In this document: in pieces, positions 12,180 to 24,467 of the stretch
How the letters are laid out: each line of letters starts with the position of its first letter
Numbering within the stretch: position 1 is the first letter of the stretch
Origin: Sciurus carolinensis
Taxonomy: Eukaryota; Chordata; Mammalia; Rodentia; Sciuridae
Reading direction: 5' to 3'
DNA: 64,000 nucleotides
Assembly: GCF_902686445.1 (NCBI RefSeq)
Contig: NC_062227.1
Span: forward strand, 16,654,178 to 16,718,177
Made by a program: the position numbers and the translations under genes
Notes under the pieces: generated by a model
Seen by the model: the letters and a program-made list of their open reading frames with translations, nothing else
Told to the model about the DNA's origin: nothing
The model's database searches: none

Positions 12180-13147
12180 TTTTATCTCTTCTTCATGGAA
12201 TATTTTGCTGAGAATGTTCTGTAATGCTGGCTTTCTTTTGTAAATTCTTTTAGTTTTTGTTTATCATGGAATGATTTTATTTCATCGTCAAATTTGAAGG
12301 TAAGTTTTGCTGGGTATAAGATTCTTGGTTGGAATCATTTCTATGAGAGCTTGAAAAATGTTGTTCCAGGCCCTTCTAGCTTTTAGGGTTTGTACTGAAA
12401 AATCTGCTGATATCCGTATTGGTTTCCCCCTCAATGTAATTTGGTTCTTTTCTCTCACAGCCTTTAAAATTCTGTGTTTATTTTGTATGTTAGGTATTTT
12501 CATTATAATGTGCCTTGGTGTGGGTCTCTTGTAATTTAGTGTATTTGGAGTCCTATAAGCCTCTTGAACTTGATTTTCCATTTCATTCTTCAGATTTGGG
12601 AAATTTTCTGATATTATTTCATTGAATAGATTGTTCATTCCTTTGGTTTGTTTCTCTAAGCCTTCCTCAATCCCAATAATTCTCAAATTTGGCCTTTTCA
12701 TGATATTCCATTGTTCTTGGAGATTCTGTTCATGATTTCTTACCATCTTCTCTGTTTGTTCAACTTTATTTTCAAGGCTAAATATTTTGTCTTCACTATC
12801 TGAGGTTCTGTCTTCCAGGCTATCCTATTGGTTATGCTTTCTATGGAGTTCTTAATTTGGTTTAATGATTCTTTCATTTCCAGGATTTCTGTTTGGGTTT
12901 TTTCAATATCTCTAACTCTTTATTGAAATGATCTTTTGCTTCCTGTATTTGCTCTTTTAATTGTCGATTGGTGCTATCATTCAATGCCTGCATTTGCTCT
13001 TTCATCTCAATTGTTTGCTTCCCTGATCATTTTAATTATGTACATTCTGAACTGCCTTTCTGTCATTTCTTCTGCCATGCTGTCGTTGGATTTTATTGAT
13101 GTAACATCTAGATTTGTTTGGGGCTTTTTCTTCCCTTCTTTTCTCAT
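12180..13147 (-). pseudogene. LINE-1 ORF1 (RNA-binding protein), disrupted
   Basis: A likely ATG at 13147 opens a Lys-rich N terminus. A long coiled-coil-like segment follows (TQTEILEMKESLNQIKNSIE near 12870), then the RNA-recognition and C-terminal domains (12746-12288: RIIGIEEG, RHIIMKIPN, GKPIRISADFS). Small indels break the frame near 13020, 12900-12800 and 12320. The terminal segment (KLTFKFDDEIKSF...) continues in another frame to about 12180. Only the central 152-codon portion stays open. It lies directly upstream of ORF2, as in all L1s. Confidence 0.85.
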
Positions 13148-13209
13148 ATTGTTGAGGAATCAGTGGGTCATTAAGATATTGCAGATTTCCTCTATTGACT
13201 TATAATTTC

Positions 13210-14676
13210 CCTGAAGATTGCTAGTATATCCCCTCTTAGCCTTCAGTAGCCTGCAGTCTTGGAGGAAGTCGATAATGCGGTGCTCCACAAGAAAGCTGCC
13301 TCTCTGGGGGTGTTGACCGTCAGGTGGGGTATATTCCCTGATAGTGCGCAGAGGTGCCTCCGCTTGTTGACCAATGGTCATCCAAAGGGGAACTAGGCTG
13401 CGGGCTGAGGCAAGGTCTGTTTGAGCCTGTGTCTCTGCTTTTACCGTCCTTGTGGGAAAACCTCACCCGGCAGTGAAGACTCACCAGGATGGGGAGGTCT
13501 CGCTGGTCAGTTCCCCTCCTAGAGGTTCCCCTCGATCTCCAACTACTGCCTGGGCTGGGCTGTCTTCCTCTGCAACGTTCCCAGGGGCCCGGACCTACCT
13601 CCTGGGCCTGGGAGGCTCACCCTTTGCAGATGAGTCTCCTTAGGCTGCCTCTCCTCAGAGAATCTGCCCACAGTCCTGGAAACTTCGCTCCACCCCTAGG
13701 CGTGTCTCTGTGCGACTCTTCCACCAAGAAGCTGGTCCTGGGTCCCTGCTCTGCACCTAATCACCTGGCTATGCAGCCCGTCCTCTCAGCCACCACCTGG
13801 AGCCCCGTACAATAGCTCCAAGACCCAGAGACCCGCCACACATCTCTTCCTCTGGACAGCTGCCCGGTGTTCCGACGTTGTCACTAGGAGTCCAAGCAAC
13901 TCACTTTGCGTCTCCTCCTCCCGCCAACCGTCCGTAGCCCTAGGCAGTCACTCCGAGTCCAAGTGACCCGCCCTCTTTCTCCTCCTCCTCCTCGGGGTAG
14001 CTCCCGGGTGTTCAGGAGCGGTCGCTCGGAGACCTGGCGACCCACTGCACTCCTCCTCCAGGCAGGCCACCGGTGTTCAGGAGCGGTCGCTTTGAGTCCA
14101 AACAACTCACCACTCGCCTCCTCCTCTGGCAACTGCCTGTGGCTCTGATGCAGTCACTCCTAGACCAAGCGACCCACTTCGCTTCTCCTCTTCCTCCGGG
14201 CAACCCCCCCGGTGTTCAGAAGTGGTCGTTCTGAGTTCAAACAGCTCGCCACGCAGCTCCTCCTCTGGCAACTGCCTGTAGCTCTGATGAAGTCCCTCCT
14301 AGACCAAGCGACCCGCCGCGCTTCTCCTCTTCCTCTGGGCAACCCCCCGGTGTTCAGAAGCAATCGCTCTGGGTCCAAACAGCTCGCCAGCAGCTCCTCC
14401 TCAGGCAGCCGCCTGGAGCCCCAGTGGTTGCTCCGAGTCCAAGCGCTGTGTTGAGCAGCCTCCAGGGGTGGGGAGGTGCGTCTCGCCGAGTAACTCTACT
14501 TCACAAAGTTCCCTGCGTTCCGGGGCTACTGCCCCATCCGGGATGCCTCCCCAACGGGAGAGACTCACCCAGCGGCTTTGAGTTGGTCCAAAGTCTCTCA
14601 CTATCTCCTCTTTTGAATCCTGCGTCCTGGAGCAACATGAAATGCTGCCGCCCTCTAGTCCACCATCTTGAAAACC
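13210..14676 (-). promoter_or_regulatory. LINE-1 5' UTR/promoter region with tandem monomers
   Basis: GC-rich and much richer in CpG than the surroundings. Between about 14000 and 14430 a ~138-140 bp unit recurs: ggtgttcag recurs at about 14006, 14072, 14212 and 14350, and ggcaactgcctgt at 14128 and 14267. Upstream (toward 13210) is non-monomeric leader. The extreme 5' end, on the minus strand, reads caagatggtggactagaggg, a typical L1 start. By analogy with mouse L1, monomers act as internal RNA polymerase II promoter units; that role is inferred. Confidence 0.75.
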
Positions 14677-14690
14677 TAAACCTTAATTTT

Positions 14691-15895
14691 CAAGAGTAAT
14701 TATTCTAAAGAAGAAAACTTAACAGACATGATGTTAAGAGTAAATTAGTGTTTCTACGAAATCGCTGTCATTTTAACATATAGATTGAACTTTGATTTAT
14801 ATCAGTACTTTAGTATTTGACCTTAGGAAAAATCTTAAGTAGCTTTAACTGATTGTCTCACATACACATAACCAACTTTGTTACCCACAAACTTGTTGAA
14901 ATTTGCCCTTTACTTACACATAGACTGTCTTAGCACTGACTTAGACCCTCATGTTTACCATATAAGCACTTTCTTACCCAGAAACACTTTGTTGTTTATA
15001 GTACTCTAATGGAAACACAGTTGAAACTTTTGGAGCCTTTTGTATATAGGATTGTACTTATTAGGACTTAACTCTTAGTTGCATTGTGTTTAGTGATAAC
15101 ACAAAGCAATTTTTAAACCCTTTTTATTCACCAATCTATGAAAACACCAATAACATTTAAGGATGTTACCACCTGGAATTTAAGGAGTTAAGAATACTAA
15201 ATGTTATTTAATAATTAGCATTTTAACTTTGCAAATTAATCAGATGTCTCTAACAAACACATTTGAGTAATCTTATATATGTTAAGTCTAATTTACTTAT
15301 TTTACTGTAAAACTAAGATATCAGACAAGAGTATTGAACAGTTTTTGCCGGCTCTTTCCTGTTGAAGTAAAGTCCTAGAATCAATTGATATTAGGTATTT
15401 ATAAACATTAACATTTTATTAGTTTGACCACCTAGAGACTTGCGAGTTAATTTCAAAGACGTTTTACTCTTATTAGTTTACCCATTTTAAATTGAACCTT
15501 TTTAAATTATGTGAATTAAAAATACGTGGATCCATTTTTTAAATTTTAATTTTATGCACACTTAATTTTGAAATCATGTATATGATTTTTAGCAGACACA
15601 TGACATACACATAACACAAAAGTAAAGGCCTTGTAACATTACTCTCCATTGCAATGTAACAGATGTTCAAAAATAACTCTAGAGTTGAATAAGCATAGAA
15701 CTGATCAGAAAATCATTAACCTAGGTATGTAGGATCAAAATTGTGAGCTCAAAAAATATTGCATTTAAGAAAAACAAAACAAAACAAGAATCCTAGAAGA
15801 AAAATGATAATAACCATTAATTATAGCATAAAAGACTGAGGAAGAGGAAGGCAGAGAGAAGGGGTGAGAGGAAGGGGTGGGAGAGAGAAAGTGAT
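14691..15895. other. ERV A internal non-coding AT-rich module, right of the L1
   Basis: AT-rich, with no coding sequence recognised. On the minus strand the first ~650 bp (15822 down to about 15170) align with 55634-56110 of ERV C through ordered blocks such as ttttgagctca, ttgaacatctgttacattgc, gttatgtgt, tctgatatctt and gagacatctgattaattt. It begins where gag breaks off (between about 15895 and 15822). Confidence 0.65.
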
Positions 15896-16984
15896 TTAAT
15901 TCCTCCTTTGCTAGGGATTTGTTTTAAAGCTCGCTGGGCACATAAGCGCATTTGATTGAAATACTGAGGTGGGTCCTGCACCTGAACAGCTGGTGAAGCA
16001 TAGATTCCTTCTCCCTGTAAACATTCAGCATTTAACTCTACTCCTGCTCTATTATTCCTTTCAGCTTGTTGTTCACATTGGTCATAGAACCCCGATTTCC
16101 ATAGGAGGTACTCACCAGAGCCCAATATATATCATATGACACAAATCTTTCCCATCCTTGGGAGTGTTAAGATCTAGACTAAAATTCTCTATTAACTGAG
16201 TAGCATAAGGGAAATGAAGACCATCTTCTTGAACTGTCTTTCTAATAGTAATAACTCTTTTGTTCATGAGGATACCATTGTAAAGGTCGCTGTGCTGCTC
16301 TATTGACATTTACTGGAAAAACTTGTAAGGGAGTTCCCCAATACAATTCCTAGTTTGACATAAATCATTAAAATGTGGCCCCCGAGGATCATTATTTGAA
16401 CATGCTGGAGGAGCAGAAACAGATTCTTCAGCTACCCTTGGTGGTTCCTTACTTTCATTTGATGGTAATGTAGCACTCTGGCCACTAGATGGCAATACAG
16501 GATAAAGCTGACTAGGCCTTGACGGTGGGTGAATGTCTTCCCCCTTATCTCTAAATTCATGTGGTTTTTCTAGCTCTTGTTTTTCTTCCCTGTTTTGTAC
16601 TGTTGCCTGTTGATCGGCATTTATATTTTCATCTTCCTTTTCACCATTCCTACTCTCCAATTGAGCAGCCAGAATATCTTATAAATCTAAGTACTTTTCC
16701 TCAGGAATCCCCCTAAGACATGCTAAAAGAGCAGTAACAGTTGATAAAAAGTGAGAGGGTAGGTTTTTACCCTCCTGTATCTCCTTTCTATGGGCCAAAT
16801 GTATAACTCTCTCCCATGACTCAGGATCCCATATTCTATTTAATGTCACCCATGGGGCGCAATCTATAACATTGTCCCATATATTTATAGCCTCGTTTTC
16901 CAAGGCTTTTACCCACCTACTCCTTAACAGCACTTGTAAAGTTCACGCATGGGGAACTCTAACGGAAGGCGGTAGATTCCCCAT
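15836..16984 (-). pseudogene. gag: ERV A gag remnant (matrix to partial capsid)
   Basis: A minus-strand ATG at 16984 starts MGNLPP..., an N-terminal Met-Gly suited to myristoylation, about 60 bases downstream of the primer site. A stop replaces codon 14, and another follows near 16681. The same frame continues through a Glu/Pro-rich linker (16660-16310) and, after a stop, to 16112. A frameshift leads to a capsid segment (16125-15817) with the betaretrovirus-like stretch SGEYLLWKSGFYDQCEQQAE and an Ala-rich helix. Coding similarity ends near 15895, so the rest of capsid and the nucleocapsid are missing. In a provirus this product forms the particle core. Confidence 0.8.
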
Positions 16985-17039
16985 AAGTAGGTCACTCAGT
17001 AGCCACCCAGTGGCTCTGTGGGCTTCATCTTCCTTTGAG

Positions 17040-17057
17040 GCCCCACATTGGGCACCA
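17040..17057 (-). promoter_or_regulatory. ERV A primer-binding site, lysine tRNA type
   Basis: The minus strand reads TGGTGCCCAATGTGGGGC, three bases inside the 5' LTR. It differs from the primer site complementary to tRNA-Lys1,2 only at two C-to-T changes, both at CpG positions, which fits ageing by deamination. Confidence 0.85.
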
Positions 17058-17060
17058 AAA

Positions 17061-17416
17061 TATTGTCAAATGTGGTTTGGCCTCTCGGGAAGGGAGTGAG
17101 TGTGACGGTGCCCCTTAATTCAGACACCAGGAGCCAGGTCCTGTTATGCAGACTCAACTTATTCAGGAAGTGCAATAGTTTATATATGGAATGAAATCCA
17201 ATCATTTTAATGAGATAGTCAGGCCACTGCTCAGGTTACATGTTTACAATACCGTACTAAGGAGAAGAGCAGACTTCTACTGGGGACCAGGAAGGCTCAA
17301 GAGGCATTGGGTCATCACAGAGTGTACTCATGTGACATGAAGAGAGCCCAGTGTTCTGTGCTCAAGTCCAGTCCATACCTTGGATCCATGCCTGGTATAC
17401 CCCAGGATTCTCCTCA
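17061..17416 (-). repeat. ERV A 5' LTR (356 bp)
   Basis: Same length as 4323-4678 and about 93% identical to it. It ends CA on the plus strand, directly next to the target duplication ctcatc. The TATA-like and AATAAA motifs are retained on the minus strand. Confidence 0.9.
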
Positions 17417-20400
17417 CTCATCCAATGATGCCACATAACTAATGACTCTGATTTCATTCTTTCAATGTGATCTCTTTCAAATAGAGTTTTCTCTATCCTT
17501 TCTTAACCTACAGAGCACAGGCAAAAAATTCACACAACCATGGCACAGATTAGATCACCACATCTCTCATTGAATTCTACACATCTCTTAAGAACATCCA
17601 TTAAACTTAGCACAAAAAAATCTCTTATTATTATTGATACCAGTCCTCCAGTTATACAGGAAAACCAAACTTTAAACCCATCCTTGGCCTCCAGAATGAT
17701 ATCAGCAGAGGAAAATATGTATTCAGTGACAATACATTCACTTTAAAAAATAATATCTACCCAATGCCAAGCATATCAGAATGAGAGAATGTAAGACCAA
17801 GGGCAGCTATATGTTGTCTTCACTGCTGAGTTTTGCAGTTGACATTGAGTTTGACTTGTAAAATGCCCAAGTGTCAATGTCGATTTCATTTGCAATGAGC
17901 CTGGGTATGCACCTGGAACACCACTGCTTTGCCAGGACCTCTGCAGTTGACATTTTGAAATTCTTCCCCTCATACCTGGTGAGAAATTCCTTCTTCAATA
18001 TCTTGCTGAGTAAATGACTGCATTCATGAGAATGACAAAACATATCCATTCCTGAGAGTTGTCTATTTACCAATAAAACCTGTTCTTAAGAAATCCAGTT
18101 CACTGGTGAAGCACTGCTGACCACGGCTGCTGCTTCATGCTGAAAAATCTCAGTGGAATGAGCTTCCCCTTCAAACTGGTACCTTTCTAACCATTCACTT
18201 GAGTTGACAGAGGCCAAAATGTTGAGACAGTGCATGGTTGGCATTACCTGAAGAGGCTCTAAAAGTATGTGCCTGAATCTACTTTCCATATGACTATGTA
18301 AAAAGGTTTGCACTAAAAGCACCCCAAGTCTAAGTAAAACAATTGTTCAAATGCTCATGAGTTTTTAATTTCACGTTTGCAAACAATCCTGCATGTAACC
18401 TTTGTTGCATATCAAGACCCTCAGTTCAATTGAAAGATATGTCCCTGCCTCTTTAAGCAGGATAAAGGTTGTAGCTGAATAATAAGAAGAAAGTTATCCC
18501 AGTTATCCATGGTGGCCTAGTGTAGGAAGAGAGGCAGGCTTACATGGCAAACCTTATTTGATCAGGTCATTTATATAAAAGGAGATTTTTGATATCATTT
18601 ACACCTGAACCCCAAGCCACTACAATCACAATCATCTCATTCCTTTTTCATTCTTCTTATGCTTCCCGGTCATTTTCTTTGAAAAATTCAAAGCAGAAGG
18701 TGTCTTGGCAAAATGCACAGCCCCGTGGATATGATGAATCTTTCCTGTCAATTCAGGTATAAGGGAGGTTGAGGAAGGTATCTCTTGGGGAACACCAGTT
18801 TACTTAAAATGGGAAAACCTAAGCCACTTTGCAAGACAAGATCTATAATGGAAAAGGCAAAGAAAGGGTTGATCATTCCCTGGTTCTGTTATCCCAGGAA
18901 AAATATTTGCTAGCAGAAAAAATTATATTCTCATTCAAATTTCAAGCTTCCTGTAGATATGTTTACTGCAAATCCTCTGAACTTTCCCTACAGTGAGATT
19001 AGATGCAGAAAAGCAAATCCATTAAACACTCATACACTTCCTTTAAAAATCCTCTATTGTTTTTGAACCTTCTCAGACAAATGCCTTTCTTGGTTACCAG
19101 TGCTTCTGTGACATGAGAGCAAAGAGGGAAGAGTTCCAATATTCAAACTGGAAATGGCTGGCATGCAGCATGTTGGGATTGAAGGGTGTGATTTTTCAGG
19201 CTGCTGTGGGCAGTGCAGGTTATCTTCCTATCCAAGGGGCCTTGGGCATCATGAATTTCAATGTGTCTCAACCCTGAAATCCTGGTGAAGCTGTAGTTAC
19301 CACCTGATGTCACAAAAAGGCTGCATGACAGCAAAATGGCATCAGGGTTCCCATGGCAAACAGAGTTCTGGCCATTTCTGACCAAGATTCAAGACAAGCA
19401 CAGGCTTATCTGTGATGGTAAGAGGGGAGGGGAAGGGAACTAGGGTCCTGCTGTTTCCATGCAATGTGATGGCAAATTGTCACCCAGGATAAGAGGAAAC
19501 AGAGTGTTTTGGGGCAGGGGCCAGAGGGCTTTTTAGAGATCCAGGTCCTTCCAGGACAAGGGCTTCCCCTGAATCCTAATTGCCTGCAGTACCACCCAGA
19601 AACAAAAACTGGCACTGTTCTTTGTTATGAAACTGGTTTTCTTGGTGCTTGGGTACCCTGGTACTGCTGCAGACAATTAGCCCTACCAAATATAGTGGAC
19701 CAAGGAAGGACTGAGTGGTGCCGGAAATATTGTGGATCAACCATCTTAGCCTTGATCACAATTGGCATTGCACTCTGAACCTGCTCCTCCAGGTTGGGCC
19801 CACCAGGGATTGTGATGAGTCAGGAAACTGGTCCAGGGCTCAAAAAGCCTCAAGGAATGCTGGCTGTTGACAGCTCGGGAAGGAGGAGTATGTAGTGCAA
19901 ACCACTGTGCTGGGTGATGATGGAATTGGGAAACATCACAGCGACTCTGGTGAGATGCCTCTCCTTTTTTAGAATGCCCAAACAGGAGACAGCTGGCACC
20001 TGGGAAGTTTGAATTCTAAGTGGAAATTGGTAGCTGCTCTGATTCCTACTGGGGAGAGGACAGAGTGAATCACTGAACAAGTGTGATGAAATTTTGAAAT
20101 GGGATCGCAAGGGAGGAGAAATGTTCTGTGCTCACTCCACATTCCAGACACCACCTACTTTACTGCTGCCTTACAACTAGGCTCCACACAGAAATTATCT
20201 TGGTATGAGTTTCCAAGTTGCCTTTCACTTACCTTCAAATGCAGAAGAATCTGGCCAACTTGTCTTCCCATGAAGGCTCATTCACTTGAACTTACTAATG
20301 ATTTGTACAAGGCCCTCTGGGACAATGCCATGGGTTTTTTACCAAACCTAGAGGATGTGTACTGCAGACCAGTGTAACAGATACTGATACCACCATACTC

Positions 20401-20764
20401 CAAAGAATGAAAATGCTGGATGAAGCAATTGCCGGATGATGGCATGATGAGCACAGTTTAAAAGGGCAAATACCAAATTTGACATGCATTAACTGAAAGG
20501 GAGGAATGTTTCAAAGGTGCAAAGCTGTGCATTCAAAAAGGAATGAGGAGAGCACATTTTGCTGGTACTAAAAGTACAAGTGTTTTGGAGATATTAACCA
20601 AATTAACTGAAGAGACACTAAGAATAAAGTCATTGTTAATAGTTTTCCAAAAAATTTCAGGATATTTCTTCAGCTTCATGATCTCTACAAAGACAGAAGG
20701 AAGTAATAGGGAGATCATTGAGTTAGCAATGAAAATTACTGACAAGTATTCAACTTGCAGAAAA

Positions 20765-23700
20765 CATCAGTGTCCTTGGAAATTCTTGGTCCTATCCTGT
20801 TTCTTCCAAGTGGGAGCTGATTAAAAATATGCTGGTTTCATATTTATGGAACCTGATATACCTGGAAAGACAGTCCTTATACCACAGCACCTACAGCCAA
20901 GTATATAAACTGAGGCAAGTACAAACTGGTAAAGAAAATCTGAATGAAGGCTCTCAACGTAAAAGTGCAGAACAACATCAGAAAATTAAACAAAACATCT
21001 AGGTTTAAATACACAAAAAACACCCAATATTGGCAAAAACTGAATTTCAAAAAAAGAAAAATGTAAAAACTGAAAATGTGAAAGGTATTGCTGAGAAGGA
21101 GAAGTAGACATAAGTTATTTCCAAAATTAAAAATCCATTCCTTTTCTTTGTAATTGCTTATACCCATCCCCAAATGCCACATAACTATGTCTATGATTTC
21201 ATTTGTTCAATGTGATCTGTTTCAAATGGAGATTCTTCTGTCATTTTTTAATCTACAGAGCTCAATAAATTAATTCCCAGTCATGGTAATGATGAGATCA
21301 CCCCTCTTTGAATTCTACACAACATCTCCTAAGAACATCCATCAAAATTAGCACAAACTTTAAAATGCTTCATTATTATTGATATGAGTCCTCCAATGAT
21401 ACAGGGAAAGCAAGCTTTAAACACATCCTTGCCCTCCTGAATGATATCAGCAGAAGGAAATATATGTATTTATCGACAATTCATTCACTTTTAAAAGCAT
21501 AATATCTTCCCAATGCCAAGCACATCAGAATGAGAGAATGCAGGTCCAAAGACAGCTGTGTGTTGTCTTCACCTCTCAATTTTCCAGTTGACAATGAGTT
21601 TGACTTATAAAACATCCAGTTGTAGAAGTCCACTTCATTTGCAATGATCCTGGGTATGCACCCAGAACACCACTGTTTTACAAGGACTACTGCAGAAGAC
21701 ATTATGAAATTTGTGATATAAAAAACTGGTGAGAATTTTCTTATTCAAGAACTTGAGGAGGAAATAACCACATCAGAATATTCATGAGAATGATATAACA
21801 TATCCATTCATGAGAGGTATCTAATCACCAGGAATACCTATTCTTAAAAAATACTGGTCAGGTGAAGAACTGCTGATAGCAACCACCACTCCATGCTGAA
21901 AAATCTCACTGGAATGAGCTTCCCTTTCAAACTGTTACATTTCAAATCGTGTTGTATTCACTTCAGTTGACAGAGGCCAAAATGCTGAGACACTGCAGGT
22001 TTGGCATTACCAAAGAGGCTCTTTAGGTTAGAAGATGGGATTTGTTTCCCCTCTGACTCTCTGAAATGCTTTTCAATAAAACCACTGCAAGGCTAAGCCA
22101 GACCATTACTAATAAATTTTTAATTTTGCTTTTGCCAACAATCCTGCATGTAAACTATGTGGCATATCAAGACACATAGTCCAATAGTGTATCATGAGTG
22201 AAAGATATGTCCCTGCCTCTTTAAGCAGGAAAAAGTTTGTAACTGAGCAATGTTATCCCAGTAATCCATTGTGGCCTAGGGTAGGAAGAGAGGCAAGCCT
22301 ATGTAATAAAACTTATATAATCAGGTTGTCGATACAAAAGATTTTTGAAACCATGCCAACTGGAAGCCCAAGACACTACAATCACAATCTACTCATTCCT
22401 TTCTTACTATTCTTATTCCTCCTGATCCTTTCCTTTGAAAAATTCTATGAAGCAAATATCTTGGCAAAATGCACGTCGGGTGTATGTACTGGATCTTTTC
22501 TCTCAACTCAGGTATGGGGTAGGTTGAGGAAGGTATTTTTCTTGGGCAATGCCAGTTTCGATAAAATAGGAACAGCCAAAGCCACTTAGCCAGACCAGAT
22601 CTGTAAATATAAAAGGCAAAGAAGGGATGATGGTTCACTGGATCTGTGATCACAAGAAAAATTTTTGTTGGCAGAAAAGAAAAAAAAACCTCCTTCAAAT
22701 TTCAAGCTTCCTGTATATATGTTTGTTTCAATTCCTCTAAAACTTCATTACAGTGAGATTAGATGCAGAAAATCTTATCCATTGAACAGTCATACACTTC
22801 CTTTCAGAATCCTTCTCTGTTGGTTTTGACCTTTCTCAGAGGAATGCATCACTTGGTTAACAGTGCTCCTGTGACATGAGAGCAAAAGAGGTGAGAGCTC
22901 AAATATTCAAACTGAAAATGGCTGGCATTGGGTATGTTGTAATTGAAAGGTGAGAATTTCCATGCTCTGGTGGGAGAATTGAGGTGTTCTACTCCCCAGT
23001 TGTTTCTCTGGGTCTTGGGCATCATGGGTTTCAATGCATGGCATCTTTGACGTCCTGGCTATGCTGCAGATACCACATGATGACACGGAAAGGTGACATG
23101 ACAACAAAATGGTGTCACGTTTTCCATGGAAACCAGAGATACTTATGTCCTGACTGTTCAGACCTAGGTTTAAGAAAAGCACCTGCAGATCACTGATGGT
23201 AAGAGGGGAGAGGAAGGGAATGAGGACCCTGCTGTTTTCAAGTGGCATTTGAGAGATCCAGGGGTTTCCAGGGCAAGGTCTTCCCCTGAAACCTAATAGT
23301 CTGCAGTATTGGCTACAGCTGCTTGCTGATGCTATTCTTATTTGGACACATAGGGCCTCAATGTTCTTGGGCTCCCTGATACTGCTGCAGGCAATTGGCT
23401 CTACCAAATCCAGTGGACCAAGGAGGGTCTGAGTGGTGCAAGTTTGGCATGGGTCACAATCAGCATTGACCTCTGATCCTGCTCCTGCAGGTCTGGGCAC
23501 AATGGGGATTATGGAGAATCAGGAAACTGGCCAGGACTCTAAAAGTCTCAAGGAATGATGAATGTTGACAGCTCAGAAAAGGGGAGGATGCAGTGAAAGA
23601 CAGTGGGTTAGGGGATGATTGAATTGGGAAACATCACAGCAACTCTGGTGGGATGCTACTTTCCTAGAATGCCCAAAGAAGAGACATCTGGGACCTGGGA

Positions 23701-24467
23701 ATTGTGACTTCTAAGTGGAAATTTGTAGCTGCTCTGATCCCTAATGAGGAGAGGACAGAGTCAATCACTCACCAAGTGTGATGAATGTCTGAAATGGGCT
23801 AGCAATGGAGGAGAGATGTTTTGCGCTCACTCCACTTTCCTGTGACATCCTACTTTACTCCTGCCTTACAACTAGGTTCCACACAGAAATTATCATGGTA
23901 TGAGTTTCCAAGGGGCCCTTCACTTAACTTTAATGTGAAGAATGTGGCCAAACTATCTTCACATGAATGTTCTTTCACTTGAACTGAAGACTGCCTGTTT
24001 GGCACAAGGCCCACTAGGACAATGACAAGTATCTTATTACCAGACCCTAGAGGATGCATACTGCAGGCCAGTGTCACAGATACTGCCATAACTATACTCC
24101 AAAGAAGTGAAAATGCTGGTTGAAAAAAGTGCCAGATGATGGTGTGATGAGAACAGTTTTATAGAGCATAACACCAAATTTGAACATGAATTACACTGAA
24201 AGAGAGGAATGTTTCAAAGGTACAAAGTTAAGCATTCAAAAAGGAACGAGGAGAGCACATTTTGGTGGCACAAAATCTCAAGGATTTTGATGAGATGAAA
24301 AGCAAGTTAACTGAAGAGACACTAAGAATAATGCCATTGTTAATAGTTTCCCAGAAAATTCCAGGATATTTCTTAAGCTTCGTGATCTCTGCAAATACAG
24401 CAAGAAATAAGAGGGAGAACATTGGTGAGCAATGAAAATTATGGACAAGTATTCAACTTGCCAAAAA
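20765..24467. repeat. Tandem array unit 3 (3.70 kb, uninterrupted)
   Basis: A complete unit without insertions, collinear with its neighbours (agaatg block near 21531, cctgcctctttaagcagg near 22213, tttcaagcttcctgta near 22699). It is one of the cleanest copies for building a consensus. No gene recognised. The minus-strand open frame at 24422-24228 recurs in other units. Confidence 0.85.

Larger units (their letters stand above)
7951..14690 (-). mobile_element. Near full-length LINE-1 inserted in ERV A, minus strand
   Basis: The L1 body is 7965-14676, flanked by a perfect 14 bp duplication taaaccttaatttt (7951-7964 and 14677-14690). The minus-strand order is a GC-rich 5' UTR (from 14676), ORF1 (from about 13147), ORF2 (12063-8237), 3' UTR, a poly(A) signal (CAATAAA, complement near 7990) and an impure A tail. 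At 6.7 kb it is essentially full length. Several stops and frameshifts, plus a mutated catalytic residue in ORF2, make it inactive. Confidence 0.95.
4317..17422 (-). mobile_element. ERV A: class II (betaretrovirus-like) provirus, minus strand, split by an L1
   Basis: The provirus occupies 4323-17416 between copies of a 6 bp direct repeat, ctcatc (4317-4322 and 17417-17422). A six-base duplication is typical of class II ERVs. Read on the minus strand the order is 5' LTR, lysine-type primer site, broken gag, a non-coding AT-rich stretch (interrupted by an L1 at 7965-14676), an integrase fragment, env, polypurine tract and 3' LTR. Protease, reverse transcriptase and RNase H are absent, so this is a non-autonomous, internally rearranged element. 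The two LTRs differ at about 25 of 356 positions by my hand alignment, so the insertion is not recent. Confidence 0.9.
3915..20764. repeat. Tandem array unit 2, split by provirus ERV A
   Basis: Unit sequence runs 3915-4322 and resumes at 17417 after the ERV A insertion. Subtracting the 13.1 kb provirus leaves about 3.75 kb, the standard unit length. The portion 17417-20764 shows the same landmarks as unit 1 (agaatg block near 17781, cctgcctctttaagcagg near 18445, tttcaagcttcctgtag near 18939). No intact gene is seen in the unit portions. Confidence 0.85.

Noticed and set aside
13400..14676. CpG-island promoter of a host gene
   Set aside because: It ends exactly at the L1 target duplication, leads into ORF1 and has L1 start sequence; it is the L1 5' UTR.
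20877..21182. 101-codon hydrophobic minus-strand frame as a membrane protein
   Set aside because: It is an AT-rich, Phe/Leu-rich frame in array unit 3 that is broken in the equivalent place of neighbouring units.
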